A stretch of 64,000 nucleotides of DNA from the NCBI GenBank assembly GCA_018287875.1, contig JAGVVL010000025.1, positions 1,426,001 through 1,490,000 of the forward strand, given 5' to 3'. This document shows, piece after piece, positions 43,828-55,563 of this stretch; within the stretch, counting starts at the first letter, position 1, and each line of letters starts with the position of its first letter. Source of the stretch: Nigrospora sphaerica. Lineage: Eukaryota; Ascomycota; Sordariomycetes; Amphisphaeriales; Apiosporaceae. Made by a program: the position numbers and the translations under genes. The notes beneath the pieces are model-generated. The model saw nothing but the letters and a program-made list of their open reading frames with translations, was not told the DNA's origin and did not search any database.

Positions 43828-46800
43828 CTACAGTTCATCCTTCGTTCTCGTCTCCGACTTCTCTTCCCAATTTCGGCTCTTCGGATTCTTCTGCACCTTG
43901 TCCTCACCACCCATTACCTTCTGAGAGGCATCTTCCCCTGTTGCCAGGCCGCCCGTCTTGGTATGCTTGCTCAGGACTTCTGCGATCTCGTTGTCGTAAA
44001 GAGTCCACTCGGGAACCTGTCTTCGCGCACGGTCCAGCTTGGGCTCTTTGGTTTGGGGGTTGTTGCACAGGTCGATGGTGCGTGCCTCCTTCTGGCTCTC
44101 GTCGCTGCACCACGTTTCACACCATAGCCACTCCTGCGGCAGACTGTGGATCGGGATCTGGAACTGCATGTGGTTGGGCAAGTCCTGATCGAGGTTGCTC
44201 AGCGAGTTCGGGTCGGCTGACAGTTGGTGATAGTGCTGTCGAAGCCTGTCGCCCGCTGCAAGCTGGCGGAAACGCCGCAAGTCGACCACATAAAGCGCCG
44301 AAATGTGGTACGGCTGTCCGCGAAGGTAGTTGGCCCAGTAGCCCTGCTTCCAGAAACGGAAGCCCTCCATTTCCACGCGGCTGTCGCACATGGGTGTGAA
44401 GCCGTAGGGCGCCCCCTCGAGGTCGTAGTTGACAAGATCAATCATGTCGGTGCGCACAATCTGGTCTGCGTCCACAAAGATGACCTTGTCGAGAGAGAGC
44501 GGGAAAAGCACGTCGAGGAAGAGGATCTTGTAGCCCCAGATCTCTCGTTGCTTTTCCTTCTGTTGCCGCAGCCAGTGCGGCCACTTGTACGTAACCATTT
44601 CGTACTTGAACCCGTATTCCGCCGCGAGGTGAGGAATTGATTCCTTGAAGGATGGAGAGAGGAATTGCTCGATGAACCAGAACTTCACAGAGTGCTTGGT
44701 GTTCTTCATGACGGACACCATCATGATGTTCAGCATGCGCTCGTAAAGATGACCGCTTGCAACCGAGAAAATGTTAATCTCCGCGTGCGCCTCGGCCGAC
44801 ACCGACTTGCTCTTGGATTTGGATCCGCCAAGGATACCTTCGGCAAACCTGAGGCCTCGCGAAAGCAGGTCTCCACCCGAGCTTGACTCTTCGAGCACAT
44901 CCTCTTGTTCCATGCCGGGTTTGCGGAGCAGACGTGGATAGAGCGTGGTGCCCTGGAAATCCACAAGAGAGACTTCGGTGCCTTCATCTCCAGGAACGGT
45001 GCCAAAGCCCTTAGCGCCGACGCTCTCAATCGTGTAGATCTCCGAGCTCCGGCCTTCTTTGAGCTGAATATTGTAGTAGCCCGGATTCGCCTTGAACTGG
45101 AAGTAGCCAAGGTTGGACATGATGATGGTGTCGGCAAAATGCGGTTCCTTTTCTGTGCCAAGAACCAACTGAACACCTCTTGGGGGACTGCCTTGTGGCT
45201 CTCCCGAGTGCCCCTCGATTAGGATATGCTCCAATTCGTACGTGGCGTAAACGTCAGACTTGATAGAGCTGAGCTTGATGTTATCCAAGTCATGAACGGA
45301 ATCTTTAGCAGCAACGAGCCAAGCCGGTGGAACGTCCATGCCCAGGTTCAGGAGAGCCTCAGAGGGAATACCCTTGAAGGTGGCCCCCAAAGCGCGGACC
45401 TTGCCAGCTTCGTCAAACGTCGGTGCGGAATCGAGAACATAGCGGTAGAACCGCTTGACCGGAAGCTCGTTTAGTTTCTCCCTTGGGTTGAGGAAAATAC
45501 GTAGGTAGATGCCGTCGACTTCCGAGAGGACCTTTAGGATCGACGCCCACTTCTGGCCTTGCTCGCTTGCGGGATTGAGTACGGCAACGAAATGGATGGT
45601 GGCCTTTTCAGCATCCCCAACTTGGATCATGGTATGTTCAGATTCCCAAGTATCGTAGATCGTTGTACGCAGCGTCGGTGCAGATTCAAAAATGCCTTCT
45701 GGCAGGTCAGAGATGGTCGACAGAGCGGTGATTGATGTAATCTTGGCGGCGTCCAGAGGCCCTGCAATTTTGTCCGTCAGGTTAAGTGCCTCCATAGCCT
45801 TGAAGACGGGGAGAATTCTGCTGTCCTGCTCGAACTCCAGGAGGCTCTGGAAGTCATCGACGTCGAAAGAATCCCCCAGGCCAATGGGGCCAACCACTCT
45901 CCCGTTCAACAGCAGCAATTGCTGTCCTGTGGTGTGGCCTATTGTAGAAAGGAATCGAAGGAGAGCAGCTTCATAATGATCGTGGCCAGTCCCACGGGTT
46001 GCCTCTCCAGCAACCAAGCTTTTGAGCGAGTCGATATCTTCAATATCCAGCAGCTGCTGAACGCTGTCCTTCAGGATGGCGTTGACCCTAACAGCGTCTT
46101 TGGTGTCTGGGGTGCTATGAATGATGTCCAACCGGACGCCAGGGTTGTTGCGGCGGAAGTCGAGTGCAGACAGGAGTAGTTGCATTCCAGAGTGGTTGGT
46201 GAAGTCGGCCACGACCGTAAGGACAGCCCACGTCTCCTTGGTGGAGTCTTCATTGGCGGCTACCACGGGAACGATACTGAACAGGTCATCGTGCTCCACA
46301 TGGACCTTATTGACGTCCAGGATTGTGAGGTCGTTTTGGCCCTCAGGAACAATGTAGGCGTTTCTTCGGCTTGGTGCGCCTTCGATGAACAAGCCAGGAA
46401 TCCACGTGTCCTCGTCGATAGTGCCCATGTAGATGCCTTGCTGGACCATCTGCAGGTCAGTTCCGACAGCCATGCTCATTGACTGAAGCCAGGTCTTCTC
46501 GCGCGGAATGACTTGGCCATTGACAAAAATGGGTGGTACGGCACTGTCGGCGCTCAAACGTTTGACCCAGTGCTGCGCAAGCCCGACTTGCTTATCGTAG
46601 AGCTCTGACCCAACGACTTCGGCGAAAGGCAGCGCGATGGCTTCTTCCCGAAGAGTACGGTCCTTGATGGCCTTGTCGAAGAGAGAGGCGTCTGCTTTGA
46701 CAGCCTTGCTGGACTGGGCTAGTTCCAAGTAAGATATCATGGCAGCCAAGCCATAGTTCTCCAAAAGGTAGTACACCACGCGGGCCTGCTCTCTGGCCTC

Positions 46801-48419
46801 CGGGGTAGGCGTCAGGGGCACAAGGCCGAAGCGAACGGGCAGGAGCCTTGTGACGAAGCCTTTCAACTGCTCAACGACGATCGAAAGGTCTTGCACGTTC
46901 GTGAAGTCGACCGGTACAATGATATTGAACAGATCTCTCTTGATTGCGGGAATTTGTCCAGGGTAAGTGCGTTGCATCAGCTGGAAACTCGGTCAATCAA
47001 GGCGGTTCCAAAAGAGTGGTCCGAGTCGTAACTTACAGACATGAGGCCGGTCGGAAATTCAGCATATCTCTTGTCCTTCTCGATATTGTTAAGCCAGATA
47101 ATGACTCGGCCTTCCTCGGCTTCGTCTCTCCAATCGAAACGCCGTATGTCGTCGCCTGACTTAGCAGCCGTAACCTCTGAGTTGCCGAGGAGTGAAATTG
47201 CCTCTTTACCGGTGAGGCCCAAGTTGGTGACACCTTGAATGAGCGTCCGTTCTCTGCGGAGCATGTCAACCAAAGTGTAGGGCGACATCTGTCTCTCGAT
47301 GAGCTGCACGCCATTCATCCAGAGAACGTTTGTGCCGGGTGGAACCATTTGTCCCCTGTTAAAGTAGTGTTCGGCCAGGAACTCTTCAGACTCGTTGTGC
47401 ATGGCAATCGGGGCAGAATATTTCGGGAAATCTTGCGTCAGTTTCAGGAGAGTCTCGAATGGGTCCTCGCTCTGCATGATGAAGGAAGCGGCTTTGACGC
47501 CGAGATTGGCGAGCTCGGAATTGGACAGCGGCTTCAGATCGGCCACCTCCTCTTCGGCATCGAGGACGACCTGGGAGCTTGCCGCGGTTTCCGCCCGAGA
47601 TTTGGCCTCTCGATCATCGATGACGATATAGTCGGTCCTCTTCAGCTGGAGCTCAACGCCATAGCCGTTGACCGGTAGCGGCTCCGACTGAGCGCTCTTG
47701 GCCGCTCGATATCTCAATCGATATGCGATCTCCCCCTTCCGGGCCCTGTTTGCGAGAGCCGTGTGAAACTTGCCGAACTCAGGCTTGGTGATGTCGGCAT
47801 AGAGAATGACGTCCTGACCGTTGCCCAAGACACGGTCAAAAGGGAGAGATCGAAGTTGCGAGTCTCCCTTGATCGTAGCATCGGGGGTTGAAAGCGTCGG
47901 GGAGCAATATTGTTTGCCTTCAGCCAAGGCCCAGTCGTCGCATTTCTGACCCGTGTGGTCCAATGTTGGCTCAACAGCGGTATCGTAGTATTGGTAATGA
48001 GCTTCGATCTTGGGGGCCGCCGATCGCATGGAGAGGGCCAGCTTGAAAGTCGAAAGGGTCTCCGGGCTCGTAATGAGGCCGTCTTCTTTAAGAACCTCGA
48101 GAAACTTTTCGTAGAGCTCCTTGTCCGTTGATGCTGTGGTGAAATGGCCGGCAGCGATTCGGTCAAGGAGGGGAAAGTAGGAGTTGGGGTCCTCGCCGGC
48201 TGCCGACTCCCTGTGTGTATTTTGTTAGAGACGCGATGGCACAAGATCGAAGCCAGTGATTTCGACTTACAAGAGCTCAAGCAGGTAGGGGGGCGAGGGG
48301 AAAGCGGCTTGCATGGCGACATCCACTGACGGATTGGCAGCCGCGCCGCCCGCATTGAGGCTCACGGCGGCCCATAGAGCAGCCACCAGGCCACATGGCA
48401 GCCTGGAGAGTCGCAGCAT
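43828..48419 (-). CDS. UGGT: UDP-glucose:glycoprotein glucosyltransferase (ER folding sensor)
   Basis: Three exons (48419-48271, 48210-47037, 46980-43828) give 1491 residues. The start MLRLSRLPCGLVAALWAAVS is a signal peptide. The long N-terminal part is made of thioredoxin-like sensor domains (for example FHTALANRARKGEIAYRLRY). The C-terminal GT24 glucosyltransferase has INIFSVASGHLYERML, FWFIEQFLSP, KILFLDVLFPLSLDKVIFVD with the metal-binding DAD near residue 1278, and SNLDQDLPNHMQF. It ends in TKDEL, an ER retrieval signal. The enzyme reglucosylates N-glycans on misfolded glycoproteins in the ER lumen so that they rebind calnexin. The protein is full length with no damage seen. The ORF after the second intron starts with LMQRTYPGQIP, a strongly conserved position. 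Confidence 0.96.
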
Positions 48420-49750
48420 GGTCGCAAGGTTTCTGCGATGGCGCCGAGATCAGCAAGACGCAGGCAGTGTTGCGACGCGTAGGCCGTAGGTCAATACTGT
48501 CGTAAGTGTACAAGCAGAGGTGGATGGAAGAGGTAGGAGTGGTCGCGTCCGCCGGCAGACATGGGCGTGGAGTGGAGGGGCGGCTGTCACGTCACAGCGA
48601 GCGCAGTGGCAGTAAGGCAGTGATAATAGGGAACCCTAACTCTGCTAGAAGCTGTACTGGGGCTAGACCAGCGCCGGACAGAGAGCAAAGGGAGAGTCCG
48701 GTGGTAGGGGGATATTCACCCTTCCATGGGACTCGAGATAGGTACTGCAGTGGAAGCTCTAACGGCCATGTGTAAGTCAGACACACTTGACACCTTGCGG
48801 GAATGCACAATTGAGCGATGGAATGGATGGAAGAGGGACAGGGAGCTCTACGGATAGAGTTTAGTGGCTCCAGACAGTCAGAATGGGGGGAATCGGCATG
48901 CAGTCGAGAAAACGACCAATCAAAACGGCACACGCTCTCCTTAGCGGCCGCTTCTGCCCTGGGACGTTGCGCGCCTGCCTGCCTGACAGCTCGCCGTGCC
49001 ATCCATTGGTGCAGGATGTGGTTACGGTTTGGTGGCCCAGACCCAGAGCTCAGGGGTCCAATTGTGTCGCATCCCCAAGGATGCCTCCTGGGTTAGGTAC
49101 TTCTTCGTAAGCCGTATGGTCCAGTGCTGGAGGGGCAACATGACTGAACCCGTTCACACCGTAGATATGCCATGCCTCGTCTATAACCCCGAGGAATTGA
49201 GTGTATTTAATCTGCATAGCTAACTTATATCCTGTAGGTACACCCCAGGAGACCGTTACGGTGCACGTATTTACTGTACATCGGGTAGTTTCCAGGCCTT
49301 GGCCTGCTGGGAGCATTCGGCTGGAACAACCAGTTCTCCCGCTTGATCCAATCCCGCCGTCCCATTTCACCACCGTAAGCCCCACCTGCCCCTGCCAGCC
49401 AGTCAGTCTGCTCCTGCTGCAGCGCCGTCCGTCATTTGGGGCCACGAATCCGACTTGAGAATTGTGGATGCCGTGTCCATGGGCTGAGAGAGAGTCGGAC
49501 GCCATCCTGGAAGCAACGCCTCGTCGACCCGACAATCCCCAAGTCTGGACAGCTTGCAGGTCAGCCCAGCCGAGCTGCCAAACATCGTCGTGATCCCCAT
49601 CCGAGCCTCTCTTTCGACGCGCATTGCCTTCCCCGCCATCCCATTGTCACCTTGGGACCCAATCGACGCTGCCGTCCGGCCCTCCCTTCTGCGCCTTCGT
49701 CCCCCTTCATGACCTGAGCTTAGGGGCCTCTCCCGCCTACTATCGCGAAG
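48420..49750. promoter_or_regulatory. Divergent promoter region, UGGT and alpha-COP
   Basis: About 1.3 kb between the start codons of two divergent secretory-pathway genes. It is expected to hold both promoters and leaders. Open frames here have no protein support. No clear UPR element (CAGNGTG) was confirmed by reading. Confidence 0.45.
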
Positions 49751-52700
49751 ATGGCTACCTCAGGCATGTTGACCAAGGTGCGTCACCCTAATGCGATCAA
49801 TGCGATCGCATGTCCTGCCCCTCGCCCCTCGCGCGTATGACTGATCCTGTGCGCAGTTCGAGTCCAAGTCCTCGCGGGCTAAGGGTATCGCCTTCCACCC
49901 CAAGCGGTAAGCCTCGCCTCCCCGAACCGTCGCCCTCCATGCCCACGCGACGGCATGCTGATAGCTCCCCCCCTTCTAGACCCTGGATTCTCGTCTCCCT
50001 CCACTCCTCCACCATTCAGCTGTGGGATTACCGCATGGGCACCCTGATCGATCGTTTTGAAGAGCACGACGGCCCCGTTCGCGGTATCGATTTCCACAAG
50101 ACACAGCCCCTCTTCGTCTCCGGAGGCGACGACTACAAGATCAAGGTCTGGTCCTACCAAACCAGAAGGTGCCTGTTCACCCTGAACGGCCATCTCGACT
50201 ATGTGCGCACCGTCTTCTTCCACCACGAACTGCCGTGGATCATCTCCGCGTCCGATGACCAGACCATTCGGATATGGAACTGGCAGAACCGCTCCCTCAT
50301 CTGCACCATGACTGGCCACAACCACTACGTCATGTGCGCCCAGTTCCACCCCAAGGATGATCTTGTTGTGTCGGCCTCTCTGGATCAGTCGGTTCGCGTG
50401 TGGGATATCTCAGGCCTCCGAAAGAAGCACTCGGCTCCTACATCCATGTCCTTTGAGGACCAGGTCGCGCGAAACAACGCCCAGCAGACTGACATGTTTG
50501 GCAACACCGATGCCATGGTCAAGTTCGTCCTTGAGGGCCACGACCGCGGCGTCAACTGGGTCGCCTTCCACCCGACAGGCCCCCATATCGTATCCGCCGG
50601 CGATGACCGATTGATCAAGCTCTGGCGCTTCAGCGAGACGAAGGCATGGGAGGTCGATACATGCAGAGGACACTTCCAGAATTCGTCAGGCTGCCTGTTC
50701 CACCCCCACCAGGACTTGATCCTGTCGTGCGGCGAGGACAAGACGATTCGTGTTTGGGACTCGCAAAAGCGCACGGCTGTCCAGTCTTTCAAGCGAGAAA
50801 ACGACCGGTTCTGGGTAATTGCCGCCCACCCCGAGATCAACTTGTTTGCCGCCGGTCACGACAATGGCGTGATGGTGTTCAAGCTCGAACGGGAGAGACC
50901 GGCATCTACTGTGCACCAGAACTCGCTGTTCTTCATCACCAAGGAGAAGCACGTTCGATCCTACGACTTCCAGAAGAACCAGGAGAGCCCTACGCTGCTC
51001 TCCCTCAAGAGACTCGGAAACGCCTGGGTACCCCCTCGGACCCTGTCCTACAACCCGGCAGAGCGATCCGTCCTGGTTACGTCCCCTGCCGACGGTGGCA
51101 CGTACGAGCTTATCAACCTTCCTCGGGATGGCTCGGGCGCTCTCGACACGAATGACTCTAAGCGCGGTCAGGGCAACTCTGCCATTTTTGTTGCACGCAA
51201 CCGCTTCGCTGTTCTGAACACGGCCTCCCAAACGATCGATATCAAGGATCTCTCCAACAACACCGCTCGATCGTTCAAGCCCCCGGTCGGCACCACCGAC
51301 ATCTACTTTGGAGGTACTGGCAACCTGCTCATCATCACGCCTACCGCCGTCCACCTCTACGATATCCAGCAAAAGAAGAGCGTCGCTGAGTTGGCTGTCA
51401 ACGGTGTCAAGTACGTTGTGTGGTCCAACGACGGCCTCCACGCCGCTCTGCTGAGCAAGCACAACGTCACAATTGTCACCAAGGCCCTTGAGCAAGTCAG
51501 CACCCTCCATGAGACTATCCGGATCAAGAGCGCTACCTGGGATGATGCCGGTGTTCTGCTCTACTCCACCCTCAACCATGTCAAATACACGCTTATGAAC
51601 GGTGACAATGGCATTGTGCGCACTCTGGACCAGACAGTTTACCTTGTTCGCGTCAAGGGTCGGAACTTGTACTGCTTGGATCGCAGTGCCAAGCCTAAGC
51701 TCCTTTTGATCGACCCCACCGAGTATCGCTTCAAGTTGTCTCTGGTTAAGCGCAACTACGAGGAAATGCTGCACATCATCCGCACCTCGAGTCTCGTGGG
51801 CCAGTCAATCATCTCTTACCTGCAGAAGAAGGGTTACCCGGAAATTGCTCTGCAATTCGTCCAGGATCCCGCCACGCGCTTCGAGCTGGCCATTGAGTGT
51901 GGCAACCTTGATGTTGCGGTAGAAATGGCCAAGGAATTGGACCGACCGGCCCTCTGGAAGAGGCTCGGCGATGAGGCCTTGTCGCACGGTAACCACCAGG
52001 TCGTCGAGATGGCTTACCAGAAGCAGAAGCAGTTCGACAAGCTGTCGTTCCTGTATCTCACCACGGGTGACCATAGCAAGCTGGCAAGAATGGCCAAGAT
52101 TGCTGAGCACCGTGGCGACTTCACAGCCCGATTCCAGAACGCCCTGTACCTCGGGGAGGTTGAAGACAGGATACAGATGTTCAAGGAAATTGACCAATGT
52201 GAGTGCATTCACACGCGTTCTTCACACAGACAATACTAATTTTATCAGACCCGCTTGCCTATATGGTTGCCAAGGCGCACGGCCTGGAGGAAGAGTGCCA
52301 GTCCATCCTAGAGGTCACTGGCCTCGAAGAGGACCAGCTTTCCCTTCCGGAGTTTGGAGAAGCACTGGAGCTGCCCACGCCCGTCGTGCCCACGCACCAA
52401 GCGAACTGGCCTACCAAGGCAACGTCGCAGTCCTTCTTCGAGAAGGCACTGGCCGGCCAACTCGAGGGCATGAACCTGGAGGAAGAGCCTGCCACCGATG
52501 CCAACGGCTTCGATGACGAAATGGGCGGCGTGGACAACGCCGCGAAAGAGAATGGCGCCATGGATGTTGACGATGATGAAGACGTTGCTGGCTGGGACAT
52601 GGGCGACGACGTCGGTGTTGAAGCCGATAGCGACTTCGTAAACGTCGAGAGCACCGATGCGGGCGGTGCCGGAAGTAGCGAAGCAGACTTGTGGGCTCGC

Positions 52701-53673
52701 AACTCGCCGTTGGCGGCCGACCATGTTGCGGCTGGGTCGTTCGAGAGTGCCATGAACCTACTCAATCGGCAAGTTGGAGCCGTCAACTTCGCACCCCTCA
52801 AGCCTCGCTTCCTCGAGATCTACTCGGCCTCAAAAACATACCTGCCCGCGACGGCTGGCCTACCGCCGCTGGTTAACTATGTTCGACGCACGCCGGACGA
52901 GACCGATCCCCGGAAGGTACTACCCATCATCCCAAGGGATCTGGAGTACCTCGCCTCAAGCGATCTTCAACGCGGCTACGATGCCATGAGAGGCAACAAG
53001 CTTGAAGATGGCTTGGTGATCTTCAGGAGAATCCTGCAGACGATATTTGTCAACGCCGTCACCTCGGAAGCTGAGGTGCAGGAGGCCAAGAAGTTGATCA
53101 CCTCGGCCAGCGAGTATGTTACTGCCATGCTCGTTGAACTGTCTCGGCGACGACTGGGCTCGCCGGATGAGGTCAATGCCGACCCTGCGCTGTTGAAGCG
53201 GAGCTTGGAGTTGTCGGCCTACTTCACCATTCCCAAGATTGAGGTGCCGCATCGCCAGTTGGCTCTGTTCAACGCTATGAACCTGGCCAACCGCAGCAAG
53301 AACTACAGCTCGGCCCTCAGCTTCGCCAACCGGATCCTGGCAAACGGTGCTGGCGCCGGCCGAATTACCGAAAACGTAAGCCCCCTGTTCCACGTCTAGC
53401 GTGAGCATTGCTAACATGAAAATACTACAGGCCAAGAAGGTCAAGGCTGTGTGTGAACGGAACCCTCACGACGCGGTTGAGATCGAGTACGACCAGTTTG
53501 CCGAGTTTGAGATCTGCGCCGCCTCGCAAACGCCCATCTACAGCGGTACGGCATTCGAGGAGTGTGCCTTCGACGGCTCCAAGTACCACTCCAAGTACAA
53601 AGGCACCGTATGCGTTGTCTGTGAAGTGTGCGAGATTGGAAAGCACGGCAGTGGCCTGAAGCTCTTTGCATAA
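49751..53673 (+). CDS. RET1: Coatomer subunit alpha (alpha-COP)
   Basis: Five exons (49751-49777, 49857-49906, 49980-52198, 52249-53375, 53431-53673) give 1221 residues. Exon 1 is ATG plus eight codons and exon 2 only 50 nt, both needed to complete the conserved start MLTKFESKSSRAKGIAFHPK. Six WD40 repeats occupy residues about 1-320 (for example VRGIDFHKTQPLFVSGGDDY and VWDISGLRKKH). A second beta-propeller and an alpha-solenoid follow. The C-terminal domain that binds epsilon-COP ends in CEVCEIGKHGSGLKLFA. The acidic linker around residues 840-890 is low complexity. The protein is part of the COPI coat for Golgi-to-ER retrieval and binds dilysine signals. It looks complete. Confidence 0.96.
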
Positions 53674-54630
53674 GTGGCCAAGGCGGCCGGAAAGAAGCTT
53701 GGGGTAGCTGGTAATGAAGAAATGAGAATGGGTCAATTAGCCCGTTTTGTGCCATGGACGAAGCCTGAGTAGAGAAGGTGACGGACGAGATGTCCAGGCA
53801 GACCCAAAAATAGATAGGGTTTTGAGGATATCGACGCGGGTTCGGGAACCGAGCGCCGTTCTACACGATGACGTGCTTATGCCTTGACAAACACTATTAT
53901 CATGCGGAATCTCAATATGTTTTACGGCGCATTTGCATTGCTCAAGGTAGGTTTTTGTGACCAACTTGTGACGCGCAGCACCCTGCTTCTTTCTCAACTT
54001 GGCCGACCATCACGCTATGGGGGGGAACTATAGTGGATTCTGGATGGCTTTCCCCTTGGATCTGAACGGGACCGCTAGAGCCTCCCTGCCTCCCACAGCG
54101 ACTTTGTTCTTGGCCGCGTTCATCTCAGCACTTTGCTCAAAGGAGCTGTAGCCGACGTGATTGTGTATTTCTGTTGCAGTCAAAAAGGTTTCCGGCATGC
54201 CTGAGCTTGACTCGTGCCATTCAGTGAAGTAGCTACAGTGGGCACAGACGTCAATCATACGATTCTTGATGCCGGCACGAGCTGCTCTCAAGGGACAAAT
54301 ATCATCACGACCACTTACTGGGGCGGGCCCGGCGCCCAAACAGGTCCGTGGGATTAGAGGTTGGGGGGGGGGGGGGGCATCAGAGCACGGAGGCCGGTGT
54401 GGTTCAACGGGCATGGCTTTATTCTCAAGGATGCTTGCTGCGTCTGCACCCCCCAACGGTGCAAAGCGTCAAGCCGGCTCTAGTAAAATCCGTTTTTGGG
54501 GGTCCCATTACTAATACACGCGAGCAATCGCCCCTTCTTTCCTCTTTTCCCCGGTCGTGAGACGCGGCCGGGTGTGGACACTGTGTTGCTTGCCGCCACC
54601 GCTCCCCCCTTGCTGCTGCCGGCCCAACGT
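53674..54630. other. Convergent intergenic region
   Basis: About 960 bp between alpha-COP (+) and RPN12 (-) stop codons. It contains a run of 15 G at 54363-54377, a likely assembly or length-variable tract. No gene is supported. Confidence 0.45.
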
Positions 54631-55563
54631 CTAGACAATGGTTTCGAGCTCCCGGGCGTACCCGAGCGTGTTCTCAATGACCATCTGGGACAGCTCCTTC
54701 TCGTCGTCCTCGCCGGCCTCGGCGGCCGTGGGGAAGAAGATGGTGCCGTCGCGGATGGTCCAACCGCGTTGCCGAGCGAAGTCGACAACGGCACCTTCCG
54801 AGTCAAGGAACAGGAGAGACTTAGTGCTACTAAGCGGGAGGGAGGGGTAAGCGCGCTCTGACGATGAGGCGATCTCGGAACGAATCTGTGAAGTGAGAAT
54901 CTGCGGGGTGGAGGCGTCAGCTACATGGCAGACGTAGAGCCGTGGCGTGGACAGCAATGGGCACCCAAAAGACACCAACCAGCACAGCCAACGCAGTGGG
55001 GGCAGGCAACCTACCTCGGAGAAAGCACCGTACTCCTCACTGGGAACCTCGCCCTTCTTCATGGCCTTCCAGACGCGGTCGTAGCTTCCCTCCATCAACC
55101 ACCTCTCCAGCTTGACGGGGTAGCCGAGGAACTTGTCCGACTCGATGCGGTCGGGGCCGTCGATGCCCTCGCGGGTTCCGAGGCTCTCGAGCTCGCTGTG
55201 GAACTCGGCGTAGCGACCCTGGGTGAGCAGCAGCAGCAGGTAGAGGCCGGTGACCTTGTTGCGCGTTTCGGGGTCGGGGGTAAGCTGGGAGGCGGGCAGC
55301 TCGTAGAAGGGCTGCAGCTGGGCGACGTAGCGCGTAAAGGCATCGGGGATGCGGGCGCGGATCGAAGCGAGGGCGCCCTGCTCGTAGACGGCGCGTGCGA
55401 GCGGCAGCAGCCGCTGCGGCGTCGTGGCCGTCGGCGTAAGGGCGCCCGCCTGCAGCAGCGCCAGCTTGGCCTTGGACAGCAGGCCACTCGCCTCGGCATA
55501 TGGCATCGCCGGGTTCGCCTGCAGCTGGCCGGTGATCTGCTGGAGAGTGCGTTCGGCGGCCAT
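54631..55563 (-). CDS. RPN12: 26S proteasome regulatory subunit RPN12
   Basis: Two exons, 55563-55015 and 54900-54631, give 272 residues. The start MAAERTLQQITGQL is chosen because it gives the family's usual length and N-terminus. PCI/SAC3-type sequence follows: RDAFTRYVAQLQPFY-like helices, LYLLLLLTQGRYAEFHSELE, then after the splice ILTSQIRSEIASSSERAYPSLP and GWTIRDGTIFFP. It is a lid component of the proteasome regulatory particle and closes lid assembly. The reading frame stays open upstream for another 167 codons (to 56064), rich in Ser/Thr/Pro, but that part is not RPN12-like and is more likely leader. Confidence 0.93.
   Translation of the reverse strand: MAAERTLQQITGQLQANPAMPYAEASGLLSKAKLALLQAGALTPTATTPQRLLPLARAVYEQGALASIRARIPDAFTRYVAQLQPFYELPASQLTPDPETRNKVTGLYLLLLLTQGRYAEFHSELESLGTREGIDGPDRIESDKFLGYPVKLERWLMEGSYDRVWKAMKKGEVPSEEYGAFSEVGCLPPLRWLCWLVSFGCPLLSTPRLYVCHVADASTPQILTSQIRSEIASSSERAYPSLPLSSTKSLLFLDSEGAVVDFARQRGWTIRDGTIFFPTAAEAGEDDEKELSQMVIENTLGYARELETIV

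Noticed and set aside
50686..51774. 362-codon minus-strand frame
   Set aside because: Antisense over alpha-COP exon 3. No protein features of its own.
54363..54377. G15 run as a functional G-quadruplex
   Set aside because: It lies in a convergent intergenic region and is more simply a length-variable homopolymer or assembly tract.
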